This document shows positions 1 to 7,584 of a stretch of DNA of 11,083 nucleotides, piece after piece. How positions within the stretch are numbered: position 1 is the first letter of the stretch; the number at the start of each line of letters is the position of its first letter. Both the position numbers and the translations under genes were made by a program. The notes beneath the pieces are model-generated. The model was not told the origin of the DNA. It saw only the letters and a program-made list of their open reading frames with translations, and searched no databases. Location: assembly GCA_008501655.1 (NCBI GenBank), contig QQUK01000240.1:1-11083 (forward strand). The letters are read 5' to 3'. The stretch is from Calditrichota bacterium. Its GTDB lineage: Bacteria; Zixibacteria; MSB-5A5; GN15; FEB-12.

Positions 1-860
1 TACAAAAATTCCCGAATCAAAGTTCACCTTACTCTAATCTTGCTGATTTGTATATCAAAAAAAGAGATTTCAAAAAATCTGCTCAGTATAATGAATTGAT
101 AAAAGAGAAATTTGGTGATGACCCGTATTACCTTGATGATTACTACTATCGACTTGCAAACCTTGATGTTTGGGAAGGAAAGCTGAAAGCTTCCCTAAAA
201 GAAAGAGAGAAAGCACTTGAAGTCCGGATGGAAACCGGTGATACCAGTTTAGTTTTGAGTGCTTATAATTCTCTTGGTAGGAATAATTATCTGTTTGACT
301 TTAAAGATACTGCATTCTACTACCTTGAACAGGGAAACAAATGGAATAACTCATTTCAGAATTTTGAATATTACTTTCTTGCTCTATCAATCGATTTATC
401 ACTGGCAAAGAAATTGAAACCTGTTTTTGATGAAAATATGACTCTGTTCCGTTCGAAGATTCCGTCATCACTCTGGTATATTGCTGATAATTTAGAAGAG
501 ATGTTTGATTCTTTTGTAGCTGCTGATACAGCCAGGTTGATTGATGCACTTATTGCCGCTAATTCCCGTCAGAATAATCCGAATGAAAATCGGGGTATCG
601 GTATGTACCAGATCCTCATCGGCAGATATCAGGATGGTATCGAAAGTATCAATAAATCAGAATTAGCAACCGACAAAACGTCTAATGCTTATATGTATGT
701 TTCATCTCATTACTATCTTGGTATTGCTGAGGAAGGTCTCGGGAATACAGCTAAGGCGATTGACCATTATGAAATAGTCTTAAACTACTGGGGTGAAGCT
801 GATTTAGAGACAGAACTGATTTTAGATACAAAAAAGCGGTATAAATCTTTGACAAGTTAA
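1..860 (+). CDS. TPR-type helical repeat protein, C-terminal part (5' end outside window)
   Basis: The reading frame is open from base 3 to the TAA at 858-860 and has no stop on the left edge, so 285 residues of a longer protein are visible. The TTG at 48 is an internal Leu, not a start: the codons before it read as the first helix of a TPR unit (PYSNLADLYIKKRDFKKSAQ). TPR-like helix pairs are also visible around visible residues 40-80 and, most clearly, near the C-terminus at about 229-262 (YYLGIAEEGLGNTAKAIDHY). The middle, about 100-200, is helical but degenerate. No signal peptide or catalytic motif can be judged without the N-terminus. TPR arrays usually act as protein-binding scaffolds. 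In FCB-type candidate phyla, C-termini of this kind often belong to proteins whose N-terminus is a Ser/Thr kinase, a cyclase or a TolB-like domain; that is inference here. The gene is co-oriented with the MFS gene 70 bases downstream. Confidence 0.75.
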   Translation, partial: QKFPNQSSPYSNLADLYIKKRDFKKSAQYNELIKEKFGDDPYYLDDYYYRLANLDVWEGKLKASLKEREKALEVRMETGDTSLVLSAYNSLGRNNYLFDFKDTAFYYLEQGNKWNNSFQNFEYYFLALSIDLSLAKKLKPVFDENMTLFRSKIPSSLWYIADNLEEMFDSFVAADTARLIDALIAANSRQNNPNENRGIGMYQILIGRYQDGIESINKSELATDKTSNAYMYVSSHYYLGIAEEGLGNTAKAIDHYEIVLNYWGEADLETELILDTKKRYKSLTS

Positions 861-930
861 GAATTCATATTATGTGCATCAAAATCTCTTTTTGATTTAC
901 AAATAAATATCTGAACCATATCTTCTATGA

Positions 931-2151
931 ATGGTCGAGAGAATTATCAATTTTGTCCGGCAGTATGACCGGAATCTTTGGGCTTTATCATTCGGATGGT
1001 TTGTCGGTGCTTTAGGTTTTGCCGTTGCTATCCCGTTCATCTCTATCTATTTTCATTCAGAACTTGGGCTTTCCTTATCTCAGATAGGTCTGTTTTTCGG
1101 TTTTATGGCATTGGTGCGCTCTTTGTTTCAACTTGTTGGTGGGGAAGTAGCCGATCGGTATGAACGAAAACAATTGCTTGTTTATACCCAAATCTTACGG
1201 GCGATAACCTTTATTGGTATTGCAATCTCAATTTATATGGATTGGGGTTTCTGGGCAATAGCAGCATCTTTGACGATTAATTCTATTTTTGGGGCTATGT
1301 TTCATCCGGCTGCAAATGCGATGGTTTCTGATGTTTTATCTAAAGAAAAACGACTTGAAGGTTTTGCGATTACCAGAGCTTCCGGAAATCTTGGCTGGGC
1401 TGCAGGACCGGCACTTGGCGGGTTTATGGCTGAGTTTTCCTACGGGCATTTATTTATAGCAGCTTCGATAATTACATTTGTTTCCGGATTTGTTTTTGCC
1501 TTTTTCTTACATCCGCCTAAGATTAACGCAATTGATGAACGTTTTAAATTCAAAGATCTTATCGCCATAAAAGATGATCCGAATCTTGCCGCACACTCTA
1601 TTTTAATTTTTGTTTTATATATAGTCGTTGCTCAGCTTATTGCCCCGTTTTCAGTTTACTCAGTTGAGATAGCAGGAATATCTGAGGTTGAACTTGGCCT
1701 CATTTATACGATTAACGGTTTAATGGTTGTATCGTTACAGCTTTTAGTAACTAAACTACTCTCAAACTTCAAATTCACCTCTCAGCTTGCCTTAGGTGGG
1801 CTTATATATGCTATTGGATACGGGTTAGTCGGTTGTTTCTCAACTCTTGAGATGTTTATACTCGTTATAATGTTTATTACGTTTGGGGAAATGGTTATGT
1901 CGCCACCTTCTTTAGCATTGACTTCGAAGCTGGCTCCGGAAGGTCGCATGGGAAGATATATGGGGATATTCGGATTCTTTGTCGCATCCGGTTGGTCATT
2001 TGGACCATTATACGGCGGATTTATTCTGGACCAATTTAAAACAGAACCGGTCAAAGCCTGGATACTTATTTCGTTTTTAGGATTGGTCTCAGCGATAGGT
2101 TATCTTTGGCTTTCGAGAAGATTACCACCTGAGATTAATAAAAGAGATTAA
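931..2151 (+). CDS. MFS transporter (DHA1-like, 12 TM)
   Basis: A complete 406-residue inner-membrane transporter of the major facilitator superfamily, the usual length for a 12-helix member. About twelve hydrophobic stretches are visible, split by a charged central loop at about 196-218 (INAIDERFKFKDLIAIKDD). The MFS motif A of the loop between TM2 and TM3 is at about 70-82 (GGEVADRYERKQL). Glycine-rich helix motifs occur at 159-164 (GPALGG) and 357-363 (FGPLYGG). MFS proteins of this kind export drugs, sugars or metabolites using the proton gradient; the substrate cannot be read here. The ATG at 931 is the first possible start because an in-frame TGA sits at 928-930. No good Shine-Dalgarno sequence precedes it. 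The stop codon overlaps the stop of the convergent minus-strand gene, and no terminator hairpin with a T tract follows, so the 3' ends of the two transcripts probably overlap. Confidence 0.9.
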   Translation: MVERIINFVRQYDRNLWALSFGWFVGALGFAVAIPFISIYFHSELGLSLSQIGLFFGFMALVRSLFQLVGGEVADRYERKQLLVYTQILRAITFIGIAISIYMDWGFWAIAASLTINSIFGAMFHPAANAMVSDVLSKEKRLEGFAITRASGNLGWAAGPALGGFMAEFSYGHLFIAASIITFVSGFVFAFFLHPPKINAIDERFKFKDLIAIKDDPNLAAHSILIFVLYIVVAQLIAPFSVYSVEIAGISEVELGLIYTINGLMVVSLQLLVTKLLSNFKFTSQLALGGLIYAIGYGLVGCFSTLEMFILVIMFITFGEMVMSPPSLALTSKLAPEGRMGRYMGIFGFFVASGWSFGPLYGGFILDQFKTEPVKAWILISFLGLVSAIGYLWLSRRLPPEINKRD

Positions 2152-4802
2152 AGGATAACTACAAACTTTCCAATAAACGAGCCGGAATCCCATTCCACAA
2201 CGTAGTAGTAAAGTCCGGAGACGACTAACTGGGTATTCCGTGTGATCAGATTCCATTCATTGACGCCTGCTTTTGGGTCATATTTATCTTTGTCGTGGTC
2301 GATAGTATTGATTAAATCGCCATCCAATGAGAATATAGAAATTTTACATTTTGGCGGAAGATTTGCAAAATGAATTCTGCGGTTCCTGTCTTCTGCGTCC
2401 GTGGAACGACGACCTTCATAACCGAGTGAGTTTCTGTTTTCGATATTTGCACCATAATTCTGGTCACCACGATAAGGATTCGGGTAACAGTATATGTCGT
2501 AAACACCGGCTTCAATATCATCAAAATCGTATACCGGAACTGTTGACAGAGCATTGTTATCCAATGATGATTCGAGTGAAGCTAATCCTACTTCAGGAGA
2601 ACCATAGTCGAAAGCTGTGACGTTAACAAACCATTCTACCGAAGGAAGAACGCCATCTATAACAACTTCATATTCAAAATATTTAAAATAACCATCATCG
2701 GTCAGCTCCGAAGCATCAACGGAATCTTTGTCAAACGATGAAGGATATGATTGATTGGGATAAGTCTTTTTTAAGTCAGTGTTAACACCGAACTCTGAGG
2801 CATTGTAATCCTGCGGTGCAAAATAGAAAAGAGAATCTTTGTAGAAAAATGTATTTCTTGGATTATCGTACAAATACGGATTAAAATTAAATCCCATTAA
2901 AGTATCAGAATATATAGTCACAAGCTCGTCGTATGTATATGGAGCTTCTGTCAGAACAAATCCCGGATCTGGTCGAAGATTACTCTTGAAATAGTATTTA
3001 TTAAAATTAAGCTTATCATAAGATGTAAATAGTGAATAACTCTGTTTTAAATTATCTCTGCCAAAATAAACCCTGTAACCTTCAAAATCTTTTTCCCCTG
3101 AAAACTGATCGGTAGCTAATTCAGAATTCATTCCGTTAATACGGACTTTAATCTCACCGATTTTTGGAGTAAGCCAGAATTTTGGAGCGGGCGGGGGAGA
3201 AGCACCTTTAAAATCAGGGACACCATCACCTTCATAATAAAATGTATCAGCGGAGTTATAGATATAGCCGGAGTCGATAATCGTGATAGTATCAGGAACG
3301 GTTGGGACTGTGTCTATAACATAGGTCGTGTCGATTACATATGTAGAATCGAATACGACAACACGGTATTTTCCGAAATAACCGTCATCATCTGTATCTA
3401 CACCCGGATTATCATAAATCCATGAAGCCCATCTGGAGTTGTTGGCAAGTGAGTCAAAGTTAAGCTGATTGTAGAATGCACTTGGGTTATTTGGATCCTG
3501 GAGTCTTTCAAATGCAGTCGGATCCTGGTGTAAATCGGTTCCACCTACCCAGGCAAATGTGATCGGAAGTTTTTCTCCGGGGTTTATTGTAAATGGTCCA
3601 AAAGAAAGCAAGTATCTGGTGTCATAACCATCGGCGTAATTCTCAGCATCGGGAGGAGGAGGTTTGTAACCATCAGCCGTATGGTCTATCGCTGTATACA
3701 ATAAATCATAATCAAATTCTTCCTGACTCATAACAAAATATTTCTCTCTGTCACTTTTCGGAAGTGCTTCAGAACTTTGGAAATAGCGATAAGGATTGTT
3801 AGCTGTCTCTGATTTTCTCGGACCAAAGTCATCAACATAATCTGTAGCCCACCAGTTGAAAGAATATTTTAATGAATCTGACGGAGTGCGGATAACTCTG
3901 GTACCAACAACAGATAGGCAGGATTTGCTGTCCCAGGCACCGTTTGTCGGATCACCATCATTATCAGCGGTATATGCAATATTTACAGTATCTCTAAATC
4001 CATAACCTTCAGGAGCCGGAAAATCAGGTAAAAAACCGATAATATCGTCAGTCCAATGGGCGCCATCTCGGTTTGTTTTATGCCAAACGTCTCCGTCAAC
4101 GAAAATCGCCATATATACTTTTTCTAAACGTTCAATTCCGATATTTTGAATTTTGAAATCAAAAAGGATGAAGTCATCAGCATAATCATAACTCCAAGCC
4201 ATCGATCTCTGCTCGATTTTAATACCCAGCGGTTTATGTCGTTGATTAGCCGGATCCGTCCCGGTAAGATTTACATTTGTAAAGGTATCCGTATAAACTG
4301 ATACAATATCTTCCTCTGATCGTGCATCTTCAGAATAAAAAGGGGAGCTTTCATCAATAGATTCAACATAAAAGCTATCATTTGGGTCCGGCCAGAATTC
4401 CTGAACAGAATAATAATCTTCAGTCGCACAGGAGACTAACGTATCACGCCCAACCACAGCACCAATCCACATCGCACCTACCCAGAGAAACACAATCTCC
4501 GAATTTTTAGGGTATACACATGACTGGATTTGTTGTCCGGTTATTGGGTCACTGATATTCTGACCAAAGGTCCCCCACGAACCGTTATTTGCTACAGCAA
4601 GCTGCATATTCCCTCGGGTATGGGCAGCATAATAGACAATAGGGTCATTAGCAGAACTATAATTCTGCTGTAACTTTGAACTCTCAGAGTAAAGTTTTGG
4701 GTTGTACTCTTTTGAGTTAGTTTGAATCGTAAAAAATAAAATAGAAAAGACCACCAGATATAGTATCTTGTGGTCTTTTTTTATGAAATTCAAAAAATTC
4801 AT
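2148..4802 (-). CDS. Large secreted protein with FnIII-like region and FlgD/T9SS-like C-terminal module (paralog 2)
   Basis: An 884-residue exported protein of unknown function and a full-length paralog of its upstream neighbour. The N-terminus (MNFLNFIKKDHKILYLVVFS, then a Phe/Ile-rich run to about residue 26) is a signal peptide. Shared blocks follow: NNGSWGTFG (72-80), WIGAVVGRDTLVS (112-124), WSYDYADDFILFDF (203-216), ADNDGDPTN (279-287), RYLLSFGPFTINPGEKLP (396-413) and the Ca-site-like DTDDDGYFG (469-477). A PPPAP linker (536-540) leads into a fibronectin-III-like region (about 540-735, with FEGYRVYF and VNVTAFDYG). The C-terminal module runs from about 772 (YPNPYR) to the end (SGLYYYVVE, GKFVVIL) and resembles FlgD Ig-like or T9SS type A sorting domains. 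Residues about 481-522 hold a Thr/Val/Ile/Asp-rich insertion with a repeated TYVIDT that the paralog lacks. The ATG at 4802 has no visible Shine-Dalgarno sequence and lies 5 bases after the upstream stop, so reinitiation or coupling is likely. Surface attachment or secretion is inferred; no catalytic motif was seen. Confidence 0.85.
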   Translation of the reverse strand: MNFLNFIKKDHKILYLVVFSILFFTIQTNSKEYNPKLYSESSKLQQNYSSANDPIVYYAAHTRGNMQLAVANNGSWGTFGQNISDPITGQQIQSCVYPKNSEIVFLWVGAMWIGAVVGRDTLVSCATEDYYSVQEFWPDPNDSFYVESIDESSPFYSEDARSEEDIVSVYTDTFTNVNLTGTDPANQRHKPLGIKIEQRSMAWSYDYADDFILFDFKIQNIGIERLEKVYMAIFVDGDVWHKTNRDGAHWTDDIIGFLPDFPAPEGYGFRDTVNIAYTADNDGDPTNGAWDSKSCLSVVGTRVIRTPSDSLKYSFNWWATDYVDDFGPRKSETANNPYRYFQSSEALPKSDREKYFVMSQEEFDYDLLYTAIDHTADGYKPPPPDAENYADGYDTRYLLSFGPFTINPGEKLPITFAWVGGTDLHQDPTAFERLQDPNNPSAFYNQLNFDSLANNSRWASWIYDNPGVDTDDDGYFGKYRVVVFDSTYVIDTTYVIDTVPTVPDTITIIDSGYIYNSADTFYYEGDGVPDFKGASPPPAPKFWLTPKIGEIKVRINGMNSELATDQFSGEKDFEGYRVYFGRDNLKQSYSLFTSYDKLNFNKYYFKSNLRPDPGFVLTEAPYTYDELVTIYSDTLMGFNFNPYLYDNPRNTFFYKDSLFYFAPQDYNASEFGVNTDLKKTYPNQSYPSSFDKDSVDASELTDDGYFKYFEYEVVIDGVLPSVEWFVNVTAFDYGSPEVGLASLESSLDNNALSTVPVYDFDDIEAGVYDIYCYPNPYRGDQNYGANIENRNSLGYEGRRSTDAEDRNRRIHFANLPPKCKISIFSLDGDLINTIDHDKDKYDPKAGVNEWNLITRNTQLVVSGLYYYVVEWDSGSFIGKFVVIL
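4745..4779. terminator. Near-perfect 16-bp inverted repeat with T-rich flanks inside the signal-peptide codons of the 2148-4802 gene
   Basis: Arms 4745-4760 and 4764-4779 pair at 15 of 16 positions around a 3-base loop (TAG at 4761-4763). The only mismatch is 4755 against 4769. On the plus strand the right arm runs into seven T residues (4776-4782). On the minus strand the stem ends in TTTT and is followed by a T-rich stretch (4744-4731). In the minus direction it begins 28 bases after the stop of the 4808-7387 gene, a usual distance for an intrinsic terminator, yet it also encodes residues 8-19 of the next protein. The structure is seen directly; terminator or attenuator activity is inferred. 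Confidence 0.6.
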
Positions 4803-4807
4803 TAGTG

Positions 4808-7387
4808 TTACATTATTACAACAAGTTTGCCGATTTGAGTTTCACCAAATTCTGATTCAACAACCCAATAATACAATCCTGAAACGATGAGCTGTGTGTT
4901 TCGTGTTATCAAATTCCATTCCTCAGTTCCGGATGTTGGGTCTTCAGCAGGTTTATCATGTAATATCTCTCTGATAAGGTCACCATCGAGTGAGTATATT
5001 TTAATTGAACATTTAGGCGGAAGATTGGCAAAGTGGATTGCTCTGATTCTATCAGCCGCGACACTTACGCTATTTTCATCAGCACGTTCATAACCGAAGT
5101 CTGAATATTCAGCGTCGATTCTATATGGGTTTGGATAACAGTATACCTTTAAGTCATTGTCGAGAACTGTTTGAGCATTAGGTTGTGCATATGCGTATTG
5201 TGAACCGTTGGAAATTTTACTTTCCAGTGGTGCGATTTCTTGACCTTCAATACGGGAACCAAAGTCAAATGCGGTAACATTGACATAATATGGTATTGAA
5301 GGAAGAAGGTCAGTTATTACATATTCATATTCGAAATATTTCAGTTTGCCTTCCGGGGTGAGTTCTGAAGCATCTACTGAATCTTCAAATAATGAACTCG
5401 GATAAGCTTGATTCGGATATACTTTTCTGATATCGGTTGCGAGACCAACAGTACTGGCATTGTAATCGTTTGGTTCAAAGAACAAGGATTGTCCATTGAA
5501 AAAATATGGATTGGTTCTGTTCCAGATTAAAGGATTAAATGTTGTATCACCAGCTGCGTAGGTAGTCTGAACCTCAGATAAATCCAATGGATTGCCGGTT
5601 AAAGTATATCGTGTACCATCATATACATAGATATTATAGTTTTCTTTGTCATAAGACTGAAGAAGAGAATAGCTTGATTCAAGTTCATCTAAAGAATAAT
5701 ATACACGGTATCCTTCAAAATCATTTATGTTTGAGAAAGCATCTTTTGATGTTTCTGATAATTTACCATTAAATCGTATGGTAATCTGACCTTCATCAGG
5801 GATAAGGAAGAATGAAGGTGCCGGAGGTGGAGATGCACCTCTGAAATCCGGAACACCATCACCACGATACCAGAGAGTATCAAAGGTTATAATCTCGCCA
5901 CCGTTTCCGTCAGGAAGAACATTTTCATACAAACGATATTCACCAAAATAACCGTCACCATCTGTATCAACACCAGGGTTGTCATAAACACGATCAGCCC
6001 ATGCAGCGTTATAACCTAAATCATCAAAATTAAGTCCATTTGCATAAGCATTGACAAGTGGCGGTTCAGCTCTCAAATTATCTATATTAGTTGGGAATTG
6101 ATGTAAAGAATCACCAGCTACATAAGCAAATGATAATGGAAGTTTTTCGCCTGGATTAATTGTGAACGGTCCGAATGAAAGTAAGTATCTGGTATCGAGA
6201 CCGGTTGCCCATGCTTCAACTAAGTTATCATCAGGTTTTAACCAAAGAGAATCTTCAGTGGTGATTTCAGAAATACGGAACTGGTCATAATCAAATTCTC
6301 TGTTTCTCATAAAATAATATTTATTTACATCACCCTCAGGAGTACCAAGACCACCTGTGCGAAGATCTCTGAATTCTTCATCTAACTTTCCAACTTCACT
6401 TTTTTCTCTGGGACCATAATCTTTGTCAGGGTCACCGTCTGAAACCCACCAGTTAAATGAGACTTCGAGCGAGTCAGCGGGAGTTCTAATGATTTTTGTA
6501 CCAGTTACGCCCCTAATAGAGTTGTTGTTGTCCCAATTAGTCCCAAGCGGGTCACCGTCATTGTCTGCGAGCCATGCGATATTTACAGTATCAGTCCATG
6601 TCGATTCTTTGTATATAGTTTCGGTAGTCTCTCTGAAACCACTGATGTCATCAGTATGTCTGTTACCGGCGTCAGGACCGACAGAAGAACCAACATCACC
6701 ATCAACATATATACCCATGTAAACATTTCTGAGTACATCAATACCGATGTTTTTGATTTCATAATCAAAGAGAACAAAATCTTCAGAATAAGCGTATGAC
6801 CATGCAAAAGATTTCTGGGTTACTTCAATATTCAGTGGTCTATGTGGTCTTCCAAAATAGTCAGCAGCAACACCAACAGTACCGGTATCACGATATTGCA
6901 TGATATAATCTTCTTCAGATACTGCACCTACATACAGGGAATCAATGTCCGGAAAGAGAAGTGATCTCTTTTTGATTTTACCAAAAGGTTCAATATCCGG
7001 AAGGAATTCAGTTGTACCGGACCAACCATCCGCAGCAACCGAAACAAGAGTATCTCTTTCAACAACTGCACCAATCCAGAAAGCGCCGGCGAAGAGATAA
7101 TCCAAATTTGAATTTCGCGGGAATTCACATGATGCAACCGGTTGACCGGTAAGGGCATCTTGGCTACCGCGTGCGAAACCGGTTCCAAAGGTACCATTAT
7201 TATTAATACCTAATTCAAGTTTACCGATTCTATGTCCGACGATTTCATATGCCGGATTTTCGGCTGCACTGTAATTGTTAAATCCTTTGCTGTCATTTGG
7301 ATCAAAATTTGCCCTTCCAAAGGAAGAAATTGTAATCGCAAGCAGACAGAACATAATAAAAATGTAGAAAACTGGTTTTTTGAACAT
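4808..7387 (-). CDS. Large secreted protein with FnIII-like region and FlgD/T9SS-like C-terminal module (paralog 1)
   Basis: An 859-residue exported protein of unknown function, first gene of the paralog pair. I start it at the ATG at 7387 because it gives a standard signal peptide (MFKKPVFYIFIMFCLLAITI) behind a GAGAG ribosome site; the in-frame TTG at 7402 overlaps that site. Numbering from the ATG: NNNGTFGTG at 63-71, WIGAVVERDTLVS at 104-116, WSYAYSEDFVLFDY at 196-209, ADNDGDP at 274-280, RYLLSFGPFTINPGEKLP at 400-417 and DTDGDGYFG at 474-482. A PPPAP linker (520-524) precedes a fibronectin-III-like region up to about 712 (FEGYRVYY, VNVTAFDFG). The C-terminal module starts at about 750 with CYPNPYR and ends in SGLYYWVVE and GKLVVIM. 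Protein blocks match paralog 2 closely while codons differ widely, which points to an old duplication. The Asp-rich motifs suggest calcium binding, which is inference. No protease, glycosidase or other catalytic motif was recognised. Cell-surface display or secretion is likely. Confidence 0.85.
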   Translation of the reverse strand: MFKKPVFYIFIMFCLLAITISSFGRANFDPNDSKGFNNYSAAENPAYEIVGHRIGKLELGINNNGTFGTGFARGSQDALTGQPVASCEFPRNSNLDYLFAGAFWIGAVVERDTLVSVAADGWSGTTEFLPDIEPFGKIKKRSLLFPDIDSLYVGAVSEEDYIMQYRDTGTVGVAADYFGRPHRPLNIEVTQKSFAWSYAYSEDFVLFDYEIKNIGIDVLRNVYMGIYVDGDVGSSVGPDAGNRHTDDISGFRETTETIYKESTWTDTVNIAWLADNDGDPLGTNWDNNNSIRGVTGTKIIRTPADSLEVSFNWWVSDGDPDKDYGPREKSEVGKLDEEFRDLRTGGLGTPEGDVNKYYFMRNREFDYDQFRISEITTEDSLWLKPDDNLVEAWATGLDTRYLLSFGPFTINPGEKLPLSFAYVAGDSLHQFPTNIDNLRAEPPLVNAYANGLNFDDLGYNAAWADRVYDNPGVDTDGDGYFGEYRLYENVLPDGNGGEIITFDTLWYRGDGVPDFRGASPPPAPSFFLIPDEGQITIRFNGKLSETSKDAFSNINDFEGYRVYYSLDELESSYSLLQSYDKENYNIYVYDGTRYTLTGNPLDLSEVQTTYAAGDTTFNPLIWNRTNPYFFNGQSLFFEPNDYNASTVGLATDIRKVYPNQAYPSSLFEDSVDASELTPEGKLKYFEYEYVITDLLPSIPYYVNVTAFDFGSRIEGQEIAPLESKISNGSQYAYAQPNAQTVLDNDLKVYCYPNPYRIDAEYSDFGYERADENSVSVAADRIRAIHFANLPPKCSIKIYSLDGDLIREILHDKPAEDPTSGTEEWNLITRNTQLIVSGLYYWVVESEFGETQIGKLVVIM

Positions 7388-7395
7388 AACAATAA

Positions 7396-7400
7396 CTCTC
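7396..7400 (-). promoter_or_regulatory. Ribosome binding site (GAGAG) deciding the ATG start at 7387
   Basis: On the minus strand GAGAG lies 8 bases before the ATG at 7387. It overlaps the alternative TTG at 7402-7400, so the longer reading (five extra residues, MRVIV) would have no ribosome site of its own. The ATG also starts directly with the Lys-Lys n-region of the signal peptide. Confidence 0.55.
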
Positions 7401-7464
7401 AATATTTTAGTATTATATATTTTCCTATTTAAATATAAACGAACAGCTCATGCTTTCTATTTAA

Positions 7465-7479
7465 TATTATTTCATAATA
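7465..7479. repeat. Short AT-only inverted repeat in the upstream region of the paralog pair
   Basis: TATTAT (7465-7470) and ATAATA (7474-7479) form a perfect 6-bp inverted repeat around a 3-base spacer. It sits just downstream of the candidate -10 at 7487-7492 on the minus strand, where an operator could lie. The background is very AT-rich, so chance is a real possibility. Confidence 0.25.
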
Positions 7480-7486
7480 AAGGGAG

Positions 7487-7516
7487 AATATAACAAAAAA
7501 TATTGTTTCACCGCAA
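7487..7516 (-). promoter_or_regulatory. Candidate promoter for the paralog pair
   Basis: On the minus strand TTGCGG (7516-7511) and TATATT (7492-7487) are separated by 18 bases, an acceptable sigma70-type layout that would leave a leader of about 95 bases before the ATG at 7387. A perfect TATAAT also occurs closer in (7417-7412) but without a convincing -35. The 7388-7538 gap is so AT-rich that -10-like words are expected by chance. The stronger argument for a promoter here is that a terminator lies just upstream at 7539-7566. Confidence 0.3.
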
Positions 7517-7538
7517 GCATTTATAGCAGATTTTTCAT

Positions 7539-7566
7539 AAAAAAAGCGGTTTTTACAAACCGCTTT
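7539..7566 (-). terminator. Intrinsic terminator of the protease operon
   Basis: Read on the minus strand, a perfect 10-bp stem (AAAGCGGTTT paired with AAACCGCTTT, plus coordinates 7543-7552 and 7557-7566) with a 4-base loop runs directly into further T residues, making a tract of seven T. It begins 18 bases after the stop of the M4 protease gene. The plus-strand side lacks an immediate T tract, so it works mainly in the minus direction. Confidence 0.9.
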
Positions 7567-7584
7567 ATAAAACTCTCTTTTTTC

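Noticed and set aside
48..50. TTG as start of the TPR protein
   Set aside because: The frame is open to the left edge and the preceding codons complete a TPR helix, so this Leu is internal.
878..896. Hairpin ATCAAAA/TTTTGAT after the TPR gene as a terminator
   Set aside because: The stem is 7 bp with only one G-C pair, and no T tract follows on the plus strand; likely chance in AT-rich sequence.
2184..2196. GGAAT-CCC-ATTCC inverted repeat as MFS terminator
   Set aside because: Only a 5-bp stem without a T tract, inside the conserved C-terminal codons of paralog 2.
6423..6722. 99-residue plus-strand open frame
   Set aside because: Antisense to conserved blocks of paralog 1; low-complexity Ser/Pro/Leu composition typical of a reverse-frame shadow.
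7340..7387. Lipoprotein signal in paralog 1 (Cys in FIMFCLLA)
   Set aside because: The residues before the Cys do not fit a lipobox and the Cys lies mid-way in the hydrophobic core, so a standard signal peptidase I type is more likely.
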